Below, piece by piece: positions 36,726 to 48,600 of a stretch of 64,000 bases of DNA. The translations under genes were made by a program, and so were the position numbers. Positions within the stretch are counted from its first letter, which is position 1. Each line of letters begins with the position of its first letter. A model generated the notes under the pieces. The model did no database searches and had not been told where the DNA came from. It was given only the letters and a program-made list of their open reading frames with translations. The stretch covers positions 372,001 to 436,000 of the forward strand of contig NC_067300.1 of NCBI RefSeq assembly GCF_020740795.1, in the 5' to 3' direction. Origin of the DNA: Apus apus. Taxonomy: Eukaryota; Chordata; Aves; Apodiformes; Apodidae.

Positions 36726-39700
36726 ATGGCGGAGAGCGACTGGGACACGGTCACGGTGCTGCGCAAGAAGGGCCCCAGCGCGGCCCAAGCCAAGTCCAAG
36801 CAGGTGACGAGCGGCGGGGGAGCGGCCCAGGCCCGGGCAGGGGCCCGGCGCGGCCGAGGCCCGGCTGGGGCTGGCGGGGCGGCTGCGGCCCGCGGAGCGC
36901 TCACCTCGGCTCTTTTCCCCTCCTCAGGCGATCCTGGCAGCCCAGCGGCGCGGAGAGGATGTGGAGACCTCCAAGAAGTGTGGGTATCCCGCGGCCTGGC
37001 GGGGGAGGCCCCGGGGAGCCGGCCCCGCCGGTGTCTCGGCCCCCGGCCCGGTCCGAGGCCTGGTCTCTCCCTGGCCCGCCCCCCCGCGAAGGCGGTGCCT
37101 GGAAGAGGGGGGACATAAGGCAGCACCCCCTCGCTCATCCGAGGGTCGTCCTGACTGGGGCTGCACAGACCTGAAGCCCGGCAGGGAGGGCAGGGAGCAC
37201 CCCGGGGAAGCGGGGAGCACCCCGGGGAAGCGGGGAGCAGCCAGGGAGGGCAGGCAGCGCGCTAGGGAAGCGGGGAGTGCTCCCCTGGAGCCAGCTCTGA
37301 GTTTATTGTTGCTCAGAGCTGAGCTGGTGTCTGCAAAGCTCTTGGAAGAGCTTTTGTGATCACAAAACTAAAACTCCGAATTTTTGCACCTTATTTCTGT
37401 CATTGAGAACATATGTTTAAGGATTTCACTGCTGATGTTCCTGTGGCATTGCTCTTTAAAAACGCCATTTCATGTCTGAGATTAATTCTCAGGTTCTCTC
37501 ACCATAGGGAGGAGATTATGATGTTTGGAAATAAATAACTAGATGATCCTTGAACAAGGTTTAGTCAGACTTATTGAGACTGGATATCAGAGACTAACAT
37601 GAGAGAAAGGATTCAAACTGACTAATACTGTGACTAAAATGAGACAAATAGTATGGCTTTGAACTTTCTGCTTTCTTCGAAGGTAAGTGGAGTTTTTAAA
37701 AATATCAGAAAGTTGATTAAAAGCCAGTTATTTATGCTGCCTTATACCTGAGCAAACAAGGTTCAAGCTCAAATATTAACTCACACCGCAGCACAAGTGT
37801 GTGTCTGAGGTGAAGTTTGAGTAATAAGTCCCCAGGCAACAGCAAAATCTGGAGTGAAGTTCAGATGTGAAGTGAAGCAAGGGGAGGGCTCTGCCTGGCT
37901 GTGTTCAGGCATGGGCATAACCTGGATTAAGAGAAAGTGTTTGACCTGCAGTAGGCAGCTGTTGGGGTGTTGAAGCCTTGAAAGCTCCCTGGGATCCTGG
38001 GCAGCTGAAAGCTTAGAACAGGCGCTTTGATACTTTTTGGCACAGCTCTGAGCCTTGTTTTGTTTGCCCTTGTTTTGTTTTTTGTTCTTGCTTTGAATGA
38101 CAGGGGCAGCAGGCCAGAACAAACAACACTTTATTACAAAGAACACGGCCAAGCTCGACCGAGAGACTGAAGAGCTGCACCATGACAGAGTTCCCCTGGA
38201 GGTGGGCAAAGTGATCCAGCAGGGCCGGCAGAGCAAGGGCATGACACAGAAGGACTTGGCCACGGTGAGTGCAGCTGGGGCCTGTTGGCCTCTGCCCCTG
38301 CTCTCCTCAGGCAGCTTTGAGCACCTCGAGGTGCTCTGTCCTGTCGTGGGCAGTTGCAGTGGGATGGTGTCACCAGCAGGGAGTTTGGTGAATGCAGAAT
38401 CTCTGTTGTTTGATCTCCGGGCAATGTTAGTTACCAAGGAAATGTTTTAGGGGTTTATCTGTGCAGCCCTTGGACACCTGCTTGGAGACAGAGCGTTGCT
38501 GTGTCTAGTGGGAGGATTTTTTTTTCCTCCCTGCCATCAACTCAGCAGCCATGTGAGGCTTTTTGTGCCATCTGGGTCTGATGCAATGCTCAGGAGCTCG
38601 CTGCTCCGTTCAGGAACAGCAACACGTGGTGTTACTGCTCCTCCAGGAAGGCTGAGGGGGATTGAAGTCTGTCCAGGGTGGGTGTTACCAGGGCTGTGTC
38701 ACTCAGATACTGGAGGGAGATGATAGTTGGGATGGATTGAGCCTGCAAGTAGCATTTTGGCCTTCCCATCCTGGGGGAGTTAGAGGCTGTGCTGATCAGA
38801 GGGTTGGTGCTGGGTGTTGGTTGTGCATGGAGCTGGTGTTGGAGATGCCTCCTCTCTTTTTAGAAAATCAATGAAAAACCACAAGTTATTGCTGACTACG
38901 AATCTGGAAGAGCAATCCCCAACAACCAGGTTATGGGCAAGATTGAAAGAGCCATTGGTAAGTTAAGAAAGAAGAGTTCAAAACTCAGGACACTCCTTTC
39001 AGTGCCTGGGAGGGCTGTGTTGGGTTGTTCCCATGTTCCACGTCAGGAGCAGTTGCTGGCTGTAGGTCATTGAGGGTGTGGTGTCATTAAGCCGTGTTCT
39101 GATAAAACTTGAAGCCTGAAACCAGAGCTCAGAGCTCTCACAGAATCAGAATCACAGGGGCTGGAAGGGACCTCTGCAGATCATCGAGTCCAACCTCTCT
39201 GCTGCAGCAGGAACACCCAGGGCAGGTCACACAGGAACACATCCCGATGGGTCTTGAAGGTCTCCAGAGAAGGAGACACCACAGCCTCTCTGGGCAGCCT
39301 GTCCCAGGGCTCTGTCACCCTCACAGGAAAGAAGTTCTTCCTCATGTTGAGGTGGAACCTCCTGTGTTGTCACTTGATGCTGTTTTCCCTTGTCCTGTCA
39401 CAGGCACCACTGAACAGAGACTGGCCCGTTCTTGACACTCACCCTGCAGATATTTATAGACATTCATCAGGTCCCCTCTCAGTCTTCTCAAGACTAAACA
39501 GCCCCAGGTCTCTCAGCCTTTCCTCTCGTTCTCCTCCATTCATCACCCTACCCTGAGGACCACCCTGGTGTGCTTCTCCCCCAAAATATGTGAGAACCTG
39601 AGCTGCAGAAAGGCCTGATGATACCTGAAAGGATCTTGCAGTCACTAGTGTTTGTCTCTCCTAGACCAGTTCAGACACCATTTTCCAGGAAGATAAGGCA

Positions 39701-39975
39701 AAAAATGGAGCTTTGTCTGAAACTAGTCTGGTGCTCCTAGAAACTGCAGTAGGATTGTCCCTAACCAGTTCCCCACCCTCTTTTTTGGATGTTCTTTTCC
39801 TTATAGCCAAGCGTCTTAGGAAATAAGGTTATCGGGTAAGATTATAAATTGATCATCATAAAGTGACTGTGCATTGCTGGCAGCTGATTGCAATCTCCTT
39901 TGTCTTATTCCAGGCCTTAAACTGCGTGGGAAGGATATTGGAAAACCGCTGGAAACCGGCCCCAAAGGGAAATGA
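36726..39975 (+). CDS. EDF1: Endothelial differentiation-related factor 1 (MBF1)
   Basis: Multiprotein bridging factor: a transcription coactivator bridging TBP and activators, a calmodulin binder, and a sensor recruited to collided ribosomes (family knowledge). Five coding exons: 36726-36803, 36928-36979, 38104-38264, 38864-38957 and 39914-39975. They give 148 residues, the same as human. The N-terminus [20 protein letters not shown] and the segment [17 protein letters not shown] form the MBF1 domain. The C-terminal half is the XRE-type helix-turn-helix ([40 protein letters not shown]), followed by the basic tail ending LETGPKGK. The start is supported by the conserved first exon and the adjacent CpG promoter. 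Intron 4 carries a CR1 copy. It is extremely conserved, and only the C-terminal tail differs noticeably from human. Confidence 0.98.
37188..37280. repeat. GC-rich short tandem repeat in EDF1 intron 2
   Basis: An imperfect 20-bp unit, CGGGGAGCACCCCGGGGAAG, occurs about twice, and degenerate copies follow. No function is evident. Confidence 0.7.
39138..39545 (-). repeat. CR1 LINE 3' fragment
   Basis: Reading left to right, the block starts CAGAATCACAGGGGCTGGAA. It contains TCTCTGGGCAGCCTGTCCCA and TCACCCTCACAGGAAAGAAG and ends near AGACTAAACAGCCCCAGGTC. It closely matches the reverse complement of the 24.9-25.15 kb CR1, so the two are the same subfamily. It lies in EDF1 intron 4, antisense to the gene. 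Confidence 0.92.
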
Positions 39976-40443
39976 CAACAAAGCCTCGAAATCAGTTTCT
40001 TCAGACTGATCCCACCTGGCTGGTTCTCCTCGTCCACCAGGATCTCTCTGCATTGCCAAGCTGAACAAGAGGGTTACAGACTTGCTTTGGGGGGGAAATC
40101 TGCCGAATCTGTTCCTGCTGTAAAAAGACAACCTTAAAGAAGCGATTTTCCTGGTTTTGTTTTTCCTTCCTCCTTTCCAGAGTTTGAGGAACTCAACCCC
40201 AAAAAACCTGGATCTGATTTGCCAGAAAACATGTGCGTCTTGGTGTTTAGAAGCAGGTTGTGTTAAGACACTTGGGGGGTCTGAAATGGGATCATTTAAT
40301 TGGAAAAAACTGAGGGACGGGGGGGATAGATTATATATAAATAATAGGGGTGAGTTGGGGGCATCTGCATTTGAAATGATGGCATGGTCACTGCTTCACA
40401 ATGACAGTTTTGTTCCTTCCAGCCTGTTTTAAAAGAGCTCTAT

Positions 40444-40449
40444 AATAAA
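40444..40449 (+). terminator. EDF1: EDF1 poly(A) signal
   Basis: A canonical AATAAA lies 469 bp after the EDF1 stop, in an AT-rich 3' UTR and followed by GT-rich sequence. It is the first hexamer after the stop. Confidence 0.75.
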
Positions 40450-42295
40450 GTTTGATATCCTTAGTCTCAGAGGTGGGTGCTGCATGTCCACCAGGTGCTG
40501 ATAAAGTATGGTTGGAGGAGACTGGAGCTGCAGCCCCTCCTCGCAGGCAGCTGCGATTCCTCGTGCTGCCTGAGGGGCCTGGGGCAGCGGTGGGTGCTTC
40601 TGCAGCGCTCCTGGCTGCCCAGCCCCCTTCCCTGGGGGAGCGAGCTGCAGCTTTGGCTCCCAGCCCAGAGCTGAAATCAATCCTCTAGTTTCATGGTGTG
40701 TGGAGGCAAGAGGAGGCTCTGGATCTCTGCAGGATGAGGTGGGAGTAGAGGCCCTTGGTCAGTAGCTGTAGAGAGCCCTTGTCTCACTTCTGTTGACTCA
40801 GTTCACAGGGGCTGAGCTTTGGGGGCTTGTTCCTGCAGAATGGGGCTGTGCTGAAGCTGGGGGATGGTGCTTGAGGGGACTGGGACACAGCCTGAGCAGG
40901 ACGGAGCTGAGGGGAGAGCTGTCTGCAGCAGGGCCAGAGGGAAACCAGGTTGTGGTGGTGGACCAGGAAAGCAGGACACCCCCAACCCCGCCTGAGGAGC
41001 TTGGGGTTTGGGGAGGGCAGGATCCTGGGTGGGCAGGTTGCTGCTGAACTGCCCTGTGCTGTTGGACCTGGGGGGTGAGATTGGCCAGGGTATTGCATTC
41101 AGTTTTGAAAGCTGGAGGAGGAAGGGAAGAGGGGAGTCCTGAGCAGGGCTGCAGACGTGGGCACTGTGCCCTGAGCCTAGCCTGAGGCTGGGGGATGTTT
41201 TTCCTAAGTGACATTTAAATGCAAATTCTCATGAACTTTTGGAAGATGCCTGGGAGGTCCTGCTGTGGGTGGGCACCCACAGTGGGCTCAGGGCTGCTCT
41301 CTGCCTGCAGCTGTGCTGTGTGGTGCCCCCCACTCTGCTCAATCCCCCTCCAAGGCCAGCAGAAGCACCGGGCTTCCTCCCCAGTGTGGCCCTGTGCCCT
41401 GGGAGCTCTTGCTCCTAATCCTGGCTGCATGCTCCATGCAGCACCTGCTGACCTGCCCAGCCCTGGGAGGGGGCAGGACTGTGAAATTCACGCCCCTCCA
41501 TGTCTGGGACCCTGCTGGGATGAGGATGGTGGCTGTGAGGAACTCCTGCAGATGGCACCTGTCAAAGCACGGGGCGCAGCGCTACAGCTCAGTGAGGAAA
41601 GTTGAGGTTACAAAAGCTAATAATGCTTTTCCCGAGCGCTCGGGGGTAGGGGAGGCAGCGGCACCTCCCTCTGGGGGCTGATGCCCCGGGGGCAGCACCC
41701 ACGGCACCTCCCCCTGCCCGGTGTCCGATGCCAAGAGCCAGAGGCAGCTGCTGAAGTGTGAGAAGCTGCTGGAGGGGGATGCTCTGCCCTGTGGTCCCTC
41801 GCTTGGCTGGGCAGGCAGTTACTGCTCCTGATTTCAGGCCTCATCCCCTTCTTTTGGCACTGATGAAATAGTGACCTTGTCCTGCAAAGGAAAGTCAGCA
41901 GCAGGTGATCACAGCACGCCTGGGCTGTGTCTACTTTGAAATACTAGGACTTCTTCCAAGCTGTGGAGAGGAGAATGTCCGTGACAGCCCACCATGATCC
42001 CAGCAGAGGAGCCAAATCCCCAGCAGACCCAGGGGGCTCCACAGCCTCTTTTGGGGTCAGTTCTGGGGCTAGTGACTCTGCTGGGGACTACGTGGCACCC
42101 AGTCCAGCAAAGGAAACTGCAGCTGAAGCTGCCTCTCACGGCGTGGAGCTGTGGTTTACAGAGGACAAGCAAGGTTGGTTTGTCTCCCTCCCAGCAGGCT
42201 CCAAGCTGGAGGATCTGCAGCCCCAGCTCCTCCTTCTGGGGCAGCTCTAACGGCAGCAGCTGCATTTCTGGGTCGGTCCTAGAGCTCAGAGTCGC
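40450..42295. other. EDF1-MAMDC4 convergent spacer
   Basis: The region is GC-rich noncoding sequence between two convergent genes. Open frames on both strands are incidental. It probably holds the MAMDC4 3' UTR and possibly its last small exon, but no minus-strand AATAAA was seen. Confidence 0.5.
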
Positions 42296-42630
42296 TCAGT
42301 CACCGGTGACCAGATAAGAGCCGAGCCCTTTGCACCTCCCTGCCGTGTTGGCAGTGTAGGCACAGGGGGAGCCCACTGGGATCTGCTGAGCTTTTCGGAA
42401 AATGCTGTTTTGACTCGGTTTGGGGCAAGAGGGAGCCCTTCCCCCTGTCCTTACATCTCGAAAAGTGATGTTGTCGAAGCCTTGGGGAACATTGCTCTCT
42501 GCCGGTGACCCACTGGCCAGCCCTCGCCGCCTCAGCCAGTACCAGCCACCAGCAGCCACCAGCACCAGGACAACGGTGGCCAGGAGAACACTGAGCACCA
42601 CCTCCACCGTGAAGCTGCTGGAGGATTTCT
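42296..42630 (-). other. MAMDC4: MAMDC4 transmembrane and cytoplasmic tail exon
   Basis: The exon opens after a clear TTCCCTGCAG acceptor. It encodes a Ser-rich stalk, the hydrophobic segment VVLSVLLATVVLVLVAAGG, a WYWLRRR stop-transfer stretch and the tail with PQGFDNITFRD. If splicing occurs at 42455, the residues after FRD in this exon are intronic. Confidence 0.8.
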
Positions 42631-45600
42631 CTGCAGGGAATGGAGATGCTGTCAGGCTCGACCCACCACCCAGGAGAGCTGGCCCCAGCCCCGAGTAGTG
42701 CTGGGTTAACATTTCACAGCCAGAACCAGCCCCAGACCTTCCACTGATGCCTCTGGGCTGGAGTGGCAGCCCCCCCCAGTGCTGTACACAATGTCATCCA
42801 GAGCCACTGTCCCCTCCATCGGCCACCTATGTGTGCTGATCTCAAAGATGAGCTGCAGGGAAAGATGAGATGGGGTGTGTGTGCTGCATTGGAAGGGCTC
42901 CTTGTGCCCCCTGAGGGACCCCCACACCCGGGGTGTCTCTGCTCACCTGGAACTCGCTGGGGCTCTGCATGGGCACCACAGCTCCCCGCCAGCCCCAGCT
43001 CCGGTGCCCGGGCACGCTCCAGACTGTGCGCTGCCCCGCCGGGCCCTGCACCATCACCCGCAGCTCCCCACAGGCTGCAATGTGGAGGACAAGTGTCTGG
43101 CACCAATGGGCACCCAGAGACTTTGAGAGCCACTAGACCATCCCAGCTGGGCTGTTGTCCCCTGAGATGGCAGCACACAATGGGAACATGTCATCCCCAT
43201 CACCCAACCAGAGCTAAACAAGAGGGTCTTTGGTCCTGTGGGTGGGGAGGGGGTTTGGGACCCCTGACCAAGTCCCCACTCGCATCATGGTAGGCTCCTA
43301 ACCCTCTCCCCAGGGCCAGCAGCTCCCTCCTGCCCCTGTAGTTGCTCACAGAGGTTCTCCAGGATGTCCATGTGGTACCAGAACCGCAGGCAGGAGTTGG
43401 CAGCAGCAGGCAGATGCTGGCTCTCCAGCCGGGCAGTGGTGCCCCCAGGGCCCAGCACACTGGTGTCAAAGTGCATGTAGTGACCTGGATGGGCAGGAAC
43501 AGAGCACAGAGTGTCCCCCAGCTCTGCAGCCCACCCTGTGTGTCCTGATCCCCCCCAGAAATGCCCAGATTGATGCCTAGAGGATTGCACCCCCACCCTG
43601 CCCTTTACTGCCTCTGGGGCTGAGCCATCCCTCTTAGGGACAGGGATGCTATGGAGCCAGGACTCCCAGGACATTCCCGGGTGACCCCATCCATTTCCAG
43701 TCCCTCCTCCTTCCCCCAGCTGATGCCTTGGGGGGTCTGGGGGTCTCCTACCGTCCCTTGTGCCCAGGGTGTGATCCTGCTCAGGGCTGGGGTACTTGGC
43801 AAGGGGGATCCCACTCTTCCAGCCCCAGGCAAAGCCATGCAGGTGGGGGTCTGGGGGGCTGCTCCAGCCACACGTGTCCTTCTCAAAGTCACAGGACCCT
43901 AGGAGGAAAAAGGGGGGGTTGTGATGCACCCTGTGCCACAGGCACCTGCTGTTCAGCGGGAGCTGGGGCATCCAGGAGAACAAGCCCCAGCCCCCTCCCC
44001 ACTGCACCCCAGCAGGGTGCCCGGTGGCCACATCAGAGCAGTGATGGATAGGCTGGGCTGTCCCCATCCCAATGGCTGTGTGTCCCCATGTGGTGCCCTG
44101 TCCCCCCACCAGTCTGTGGTGCCCCCCGTGGTGTGGGCTGTCACCTGGCTCAGGGCAGGCTCCCTCTGACACATGCAGGTCATCCAGCGCGATGTACCCA
44201 TGGTCACCCCCAGCTCCCGTGGCCTCAAATATGACCTGCCGGAGGGCTGGGCTGAGGCTGGCAGTCCCCATGCTGCCCTCGTCACCTCCAGCCTGTCCCC
44301 AGGCAACCAGGAGACCCCTGGCACTCTGCCCCATCTCACCTGCCAGTCCCCATCTGGCTGGATGGTGACGTGGCCACGGTGCCAGGCATCCCCCTCCATG
44401 GTGCTCACACTCATCACCTTCCTCCGCACCATGCTCTGCTCCACAAAGACGCCGAGGGAGCCTGCCCAGGGCACCCACCATGGATGGGGTGGTCCAGGGC
44501 TGTGCCATGTGGGACCCTCACCCGTTCAGAGGTGCCCTGTGGACTCTCACCTGGAGTCCGGGCACTCAGCTGATACCAGAAGGCCAAGCACTGGGTGGTT
44601 GCGGAGGGCTGGTAGAGCTGGGAGGTGAGGGCAGCCACCTGCCCCACAGGCAGGGAGCCCCTGCCTGTGCTCACCACCATGTAATGACCTGGGGGGAGAG
44701 AAGCCCCCACACCATGACCCCACCCAGCCCTGCTGGGGGCATCAGGGAACTGATGGGGCTGGAGAATCCCCCTGGGTTTGGGGAGTCTGGGGGTTATGGA
44801 GCTCCATACAGCGGTGGCCTCTGCAAATCCTGGCAGAGCTCACAGGGAGAGCAGGGAGGGCAGGCAGGACACTCAGAGCAGGCAGAGAGCACAGGCTGAA
44901 CACAGGGCAGGCAGGGAGGGCGGGCAGGAGGGTCAGGGCAGGCAGGAGGGTCAGGGCGGGCAGGAGGGTCAGGGCGGGCAGGAGGGTCAGGGCAGGCAGG
45001 AGGGTCAGGGCAGGCAGCAGGCTCCGCCAGAGCCCCAGGCAGGCACGGCCCTGGTACCTGCAGAGGTGCCGGTGCTGTGGTCAGCCTGGGGCCCGCTGGC
45101 GCTGCCGGTGCTGTTGCTCTGCCGCTGCCAGCCACGCTGCCCGCTGCCTGCCAGCCCACACTCATCCACCTCGAAGGAGCAGGAGGGCTCGGCCCCACAG
45201 GGCCCGGCTGTCAGCGCCAGGTCGTCCAGTGCCATGTCCCCCTGGAACCCGTCCCGCAGGGCCTCGAAGGCCACCTGCCGCCAGACAGCGGGGTCAGGTG
45301 GCCCCGAGCCCCGCTGGCAGCCGGGGGGACGGGGCGTCCCAGCCCTCACCCGGTACCGCCGCCGGCCCGTGCTGGGCAGTGTGGCCTGTCCCCGGTGCCA
45401 GAGGCTGCCACGGGTCCCTCGCTGGGTCCACAGCACAGTGTCCTCTGCTCCTTCCAGCCGCAGCTTGAGGTTCAGGGTGCCTGGGCAGAGGGGAGCGTCA
45501 GGCTGCTATCCCACACCCCTTGGAGACTCCCTGGTCCCCTGGGGAGCAAAGCAGGACTGGGCTGTCCCCAGGAGGCTGCCGTGGGGCTGTGTACCGATCT

Positions 45601-48600
45601 GCGGGCCGGCTAGACGGTACCAGAAGGAGAGGCAGCTCGGGGCAGAGGTGGGCTCCTGGCTGTAGGTGATGAGCTGTGCCCGCTGCCTGCGGCTGCGTGG
45701 TGCAGAAGGGTCCACTGCCATAAAGTAGCCTGAGTGTCAAGGACAAACAGGGTGGAGGGGACATGGACATGGGTGCTCCAAGCTGCACCCACATCTCCCA
45801 CACCCCACCCCTGGATCCATGTGCCCCTTGGGTGGGCCTGGCTGAGCTTGCCCCGCAGGCGTGGGGCTGCTTGGAGGGCACAGGGTATGTCCCAGCCCTG
45901 GGGACAGGAGGCTGTGGGGTCACCTGGGCTACCTGGGGTCCCCAGGAGAGGAGCCAGCCCCTTACCTGAGCCAGTGGTGTGGTCAGGGCCCTGTCCTTTC
46001 CCTGTGCCATGGACCCATCTGAAGTCACTGGACTGATCCTGGTACCAGCCGCACATGCCCCTCTCAAAGTTGCAGGACAGCTCTGGCCAGAGAGCGGAGA
46101 CCATGACAAGGGAATGAGGATAGGGTGCCCCACAATCAGGTCCCCAAAATGTTCATTTCCCCAAGTGCCCCTGCCCCACTCCCCCAGTTCACCCCATGCA
46201 GCTGCCCTGGGGCAGGATCAGAGCTCAGCCTCAGACCCAGGGCTTCTGCACTGTGGTCCTGTCCTTGGGCTGGGGACAGGGTGACAGTCACCGGGCAGCC
46301 TCTGTGAGAGCAGCGCCCATCTTTGTGGGCTGGGGGCCAGGATTCCCTCCTGCTGCCCTCCCTGCCCCTGGCCATACCCATGGCCCCTGGTGGCACCACA
46401 TTGGGGTGACACTGCACGAACGTCACGTTGTCAATGGCAGCAGCGCTCACTGAGTCCTGCAGATCCATCAGCCCCAGCAGCTCGACCTGGGATGCCAAAG
46501 CAGCTGTGAGCCTGGGATGCCTCATGGCACTGGCACCGCCCTGCCAGTAGGTAGCCAGGCTAGTCCCTTTGCCCCTGGGAGCACCTGAAATGGCCTGGTC
46601 CTCTCTCCCAGTGGGACACTGACGCGTCCCTCAGCTGTGCTGCCATGCCCTGATGTGTGCCAGGCCAGGTCAGTGGTGCCAGCAGCATGATCTGCAACGC
46701 TGACAGCGAGGAAACCTGGGCAGGAGAAGCAGGGGCTGCGGAGACCCCCTGGGCCCTGGCACCCACCCAGCCCATGGCCAGAGGGGACAGGGACACCCCG
46801 GTTCCAGGATGGAGTGATGGAGCAGAGTGAGACTGGTAGAGGCAGCAAAGACAGGGAGGGGGTGGGAGTACCTGCCCTGTGGCAGGGCAGGGCAGAGAGC
46901 AGGCAGGGCACCCAGAAGCCAGGCAGGACGTGGGCAGGGAGAAGGCAGGACACCCTGGGCATGGGCAGGGGGTTACCTTGGGGTCCAGTGCGGATGCGGT
47001 AGCTCATTTCCAGGGTGCAGGCAGGGCCAGAGGGGCCCAGCAGAGGTGTACGTGCCTTGGCAGCAGCCACCATTTGTCCTTCCCCTGCCTGGAGAGCCAG
47101 GAAAGCCCCTGGGCAAGGAAACACCCTGAGAAGTCAGGGCAGAGGCCCCACATCGGTGGCTGCACCCCCCCCCCCAGCACAGCACCCTGCCTGGGCATCA
47201 CCCTCACCCTTCCCACAGGGTACACACCCACCCTGGCTAGGCAGGAGCAGAGGGTCCCTACACCCTGGGAGTCCCGGTGGTGCTGGGGGCCAAAAGGCAT
47301 AATCTGGGTGGTGGGAAGGGCCTCACCAGTGATGAACATGGCAGCGGGCTCGGCGGGCTCGGTGTCCCTCTGCACACCCCAGCGCAGCCGCCCCACGCTG
47401 ACATCGTGCCAGCCCCCAGCCCCTGCCTCGAAGGTGGTCGCTCCTGCAAAAGCCCAGGCTCAGCCCCCTGGGCCACCACAGGTCCTAGGGGCTGGTGGGC
47501 ACTTGTGTCCTCCAGCTGGGCCAGCTGGGGGGTGCCTGGGTCACCCTGCCCGGCGCCCTGGCTGCCCGGGGGCCGGTGCCCACCCTGGGCTCTCACCGCA
47601 GCGCTGCTCGTCAGAGCCATCGGCACAGGTCTGGGCAAAGTCACAGCACAGCTCCGTGCTGATGCAGCCCCCGCTGTCACACGCCACCTCCTCAGCCGTG
47701 CAGCGGCCGGCACCCGTCCGGCTCGGCAGCGAGACTGAAGGCTTCCCTGATGGAGAAACCCCCCGGGATGGAAAGCAGTGGTGAGGGGGCCTGGCAGCAT
47801 CGGCATCACCCCTTCAAGCCACAGCCCCTTGTCCCTGTCCATCTCCTTTGCTTCCCATGTCCCCCAGCCCCATTCCTGCCCTGCTGGCTGCCACCAGGGG
47901 AAGGGGATGGAGGGGCACGGTGAGAGTTGCCTGTGTGACATGGCTTGGGCAGGAAGTTTTGGGACAAGGGGGTGGAAAGTGTCACAGATGCAGGGCGAGG
48001 ACACCAGGCAAGCTTGGCTGTGGTCCCCAGAGCAAGTGCTTGCCATGCTGTGCCCAGGATGGTCATCTTGCTGAGCAGAGGGACAGGCAGAAGCTGTGGT
48101 GGAGCCTTCAGGGGTGATGCCACAGGCACAAGACACCTGGGAACAGCTGCCTGTGCTGGAGCAGGGGTTGGGGGCAGCCACCCTCCAGCTCACCCTGCTC
48201 CTGCATGCAGCCTGGGGACAGGATCAGGTCATCAATGGCCACAGTGCCTGTGCCACTGGCCACCCCCTCGATCAGCACCTGCAGGGAAGCACCATGTAGC
48301 AGTGTCAACATGGGGTATTGCACAGTATGGAAGGGCTGGGAGATGGCATCGGGGTTGGGGGGGACATCAGGGACCCATGGGACGGGGGAACCCTGTGATT
48401 GGCCAACATGTGCTTCCCCAGGAGGGGGCTTGGTGGGAGCAGGGGCAATGCTGTGGCTGAAAGGGATGGGAAGGCCATGGTGGGCTTGGGGTGATGGTGT
48501 TGCCAGTGCACACAGCCATGGCCCATGGCTGCCCTGGGTGCTGCTGGAGTGCTCTCAGGGTCCCATTGGTGTGTCCACCAAGGCCAGATGGGAGGCAGTT

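Noticed and set aside
44778-45665. 295-residue plus-strand frame across MAMDC4
   Set aside because: It is antisense to confirmed MAMDC4 exons and partly made of the 18-bp minisatellite (QEGQGG repeats).
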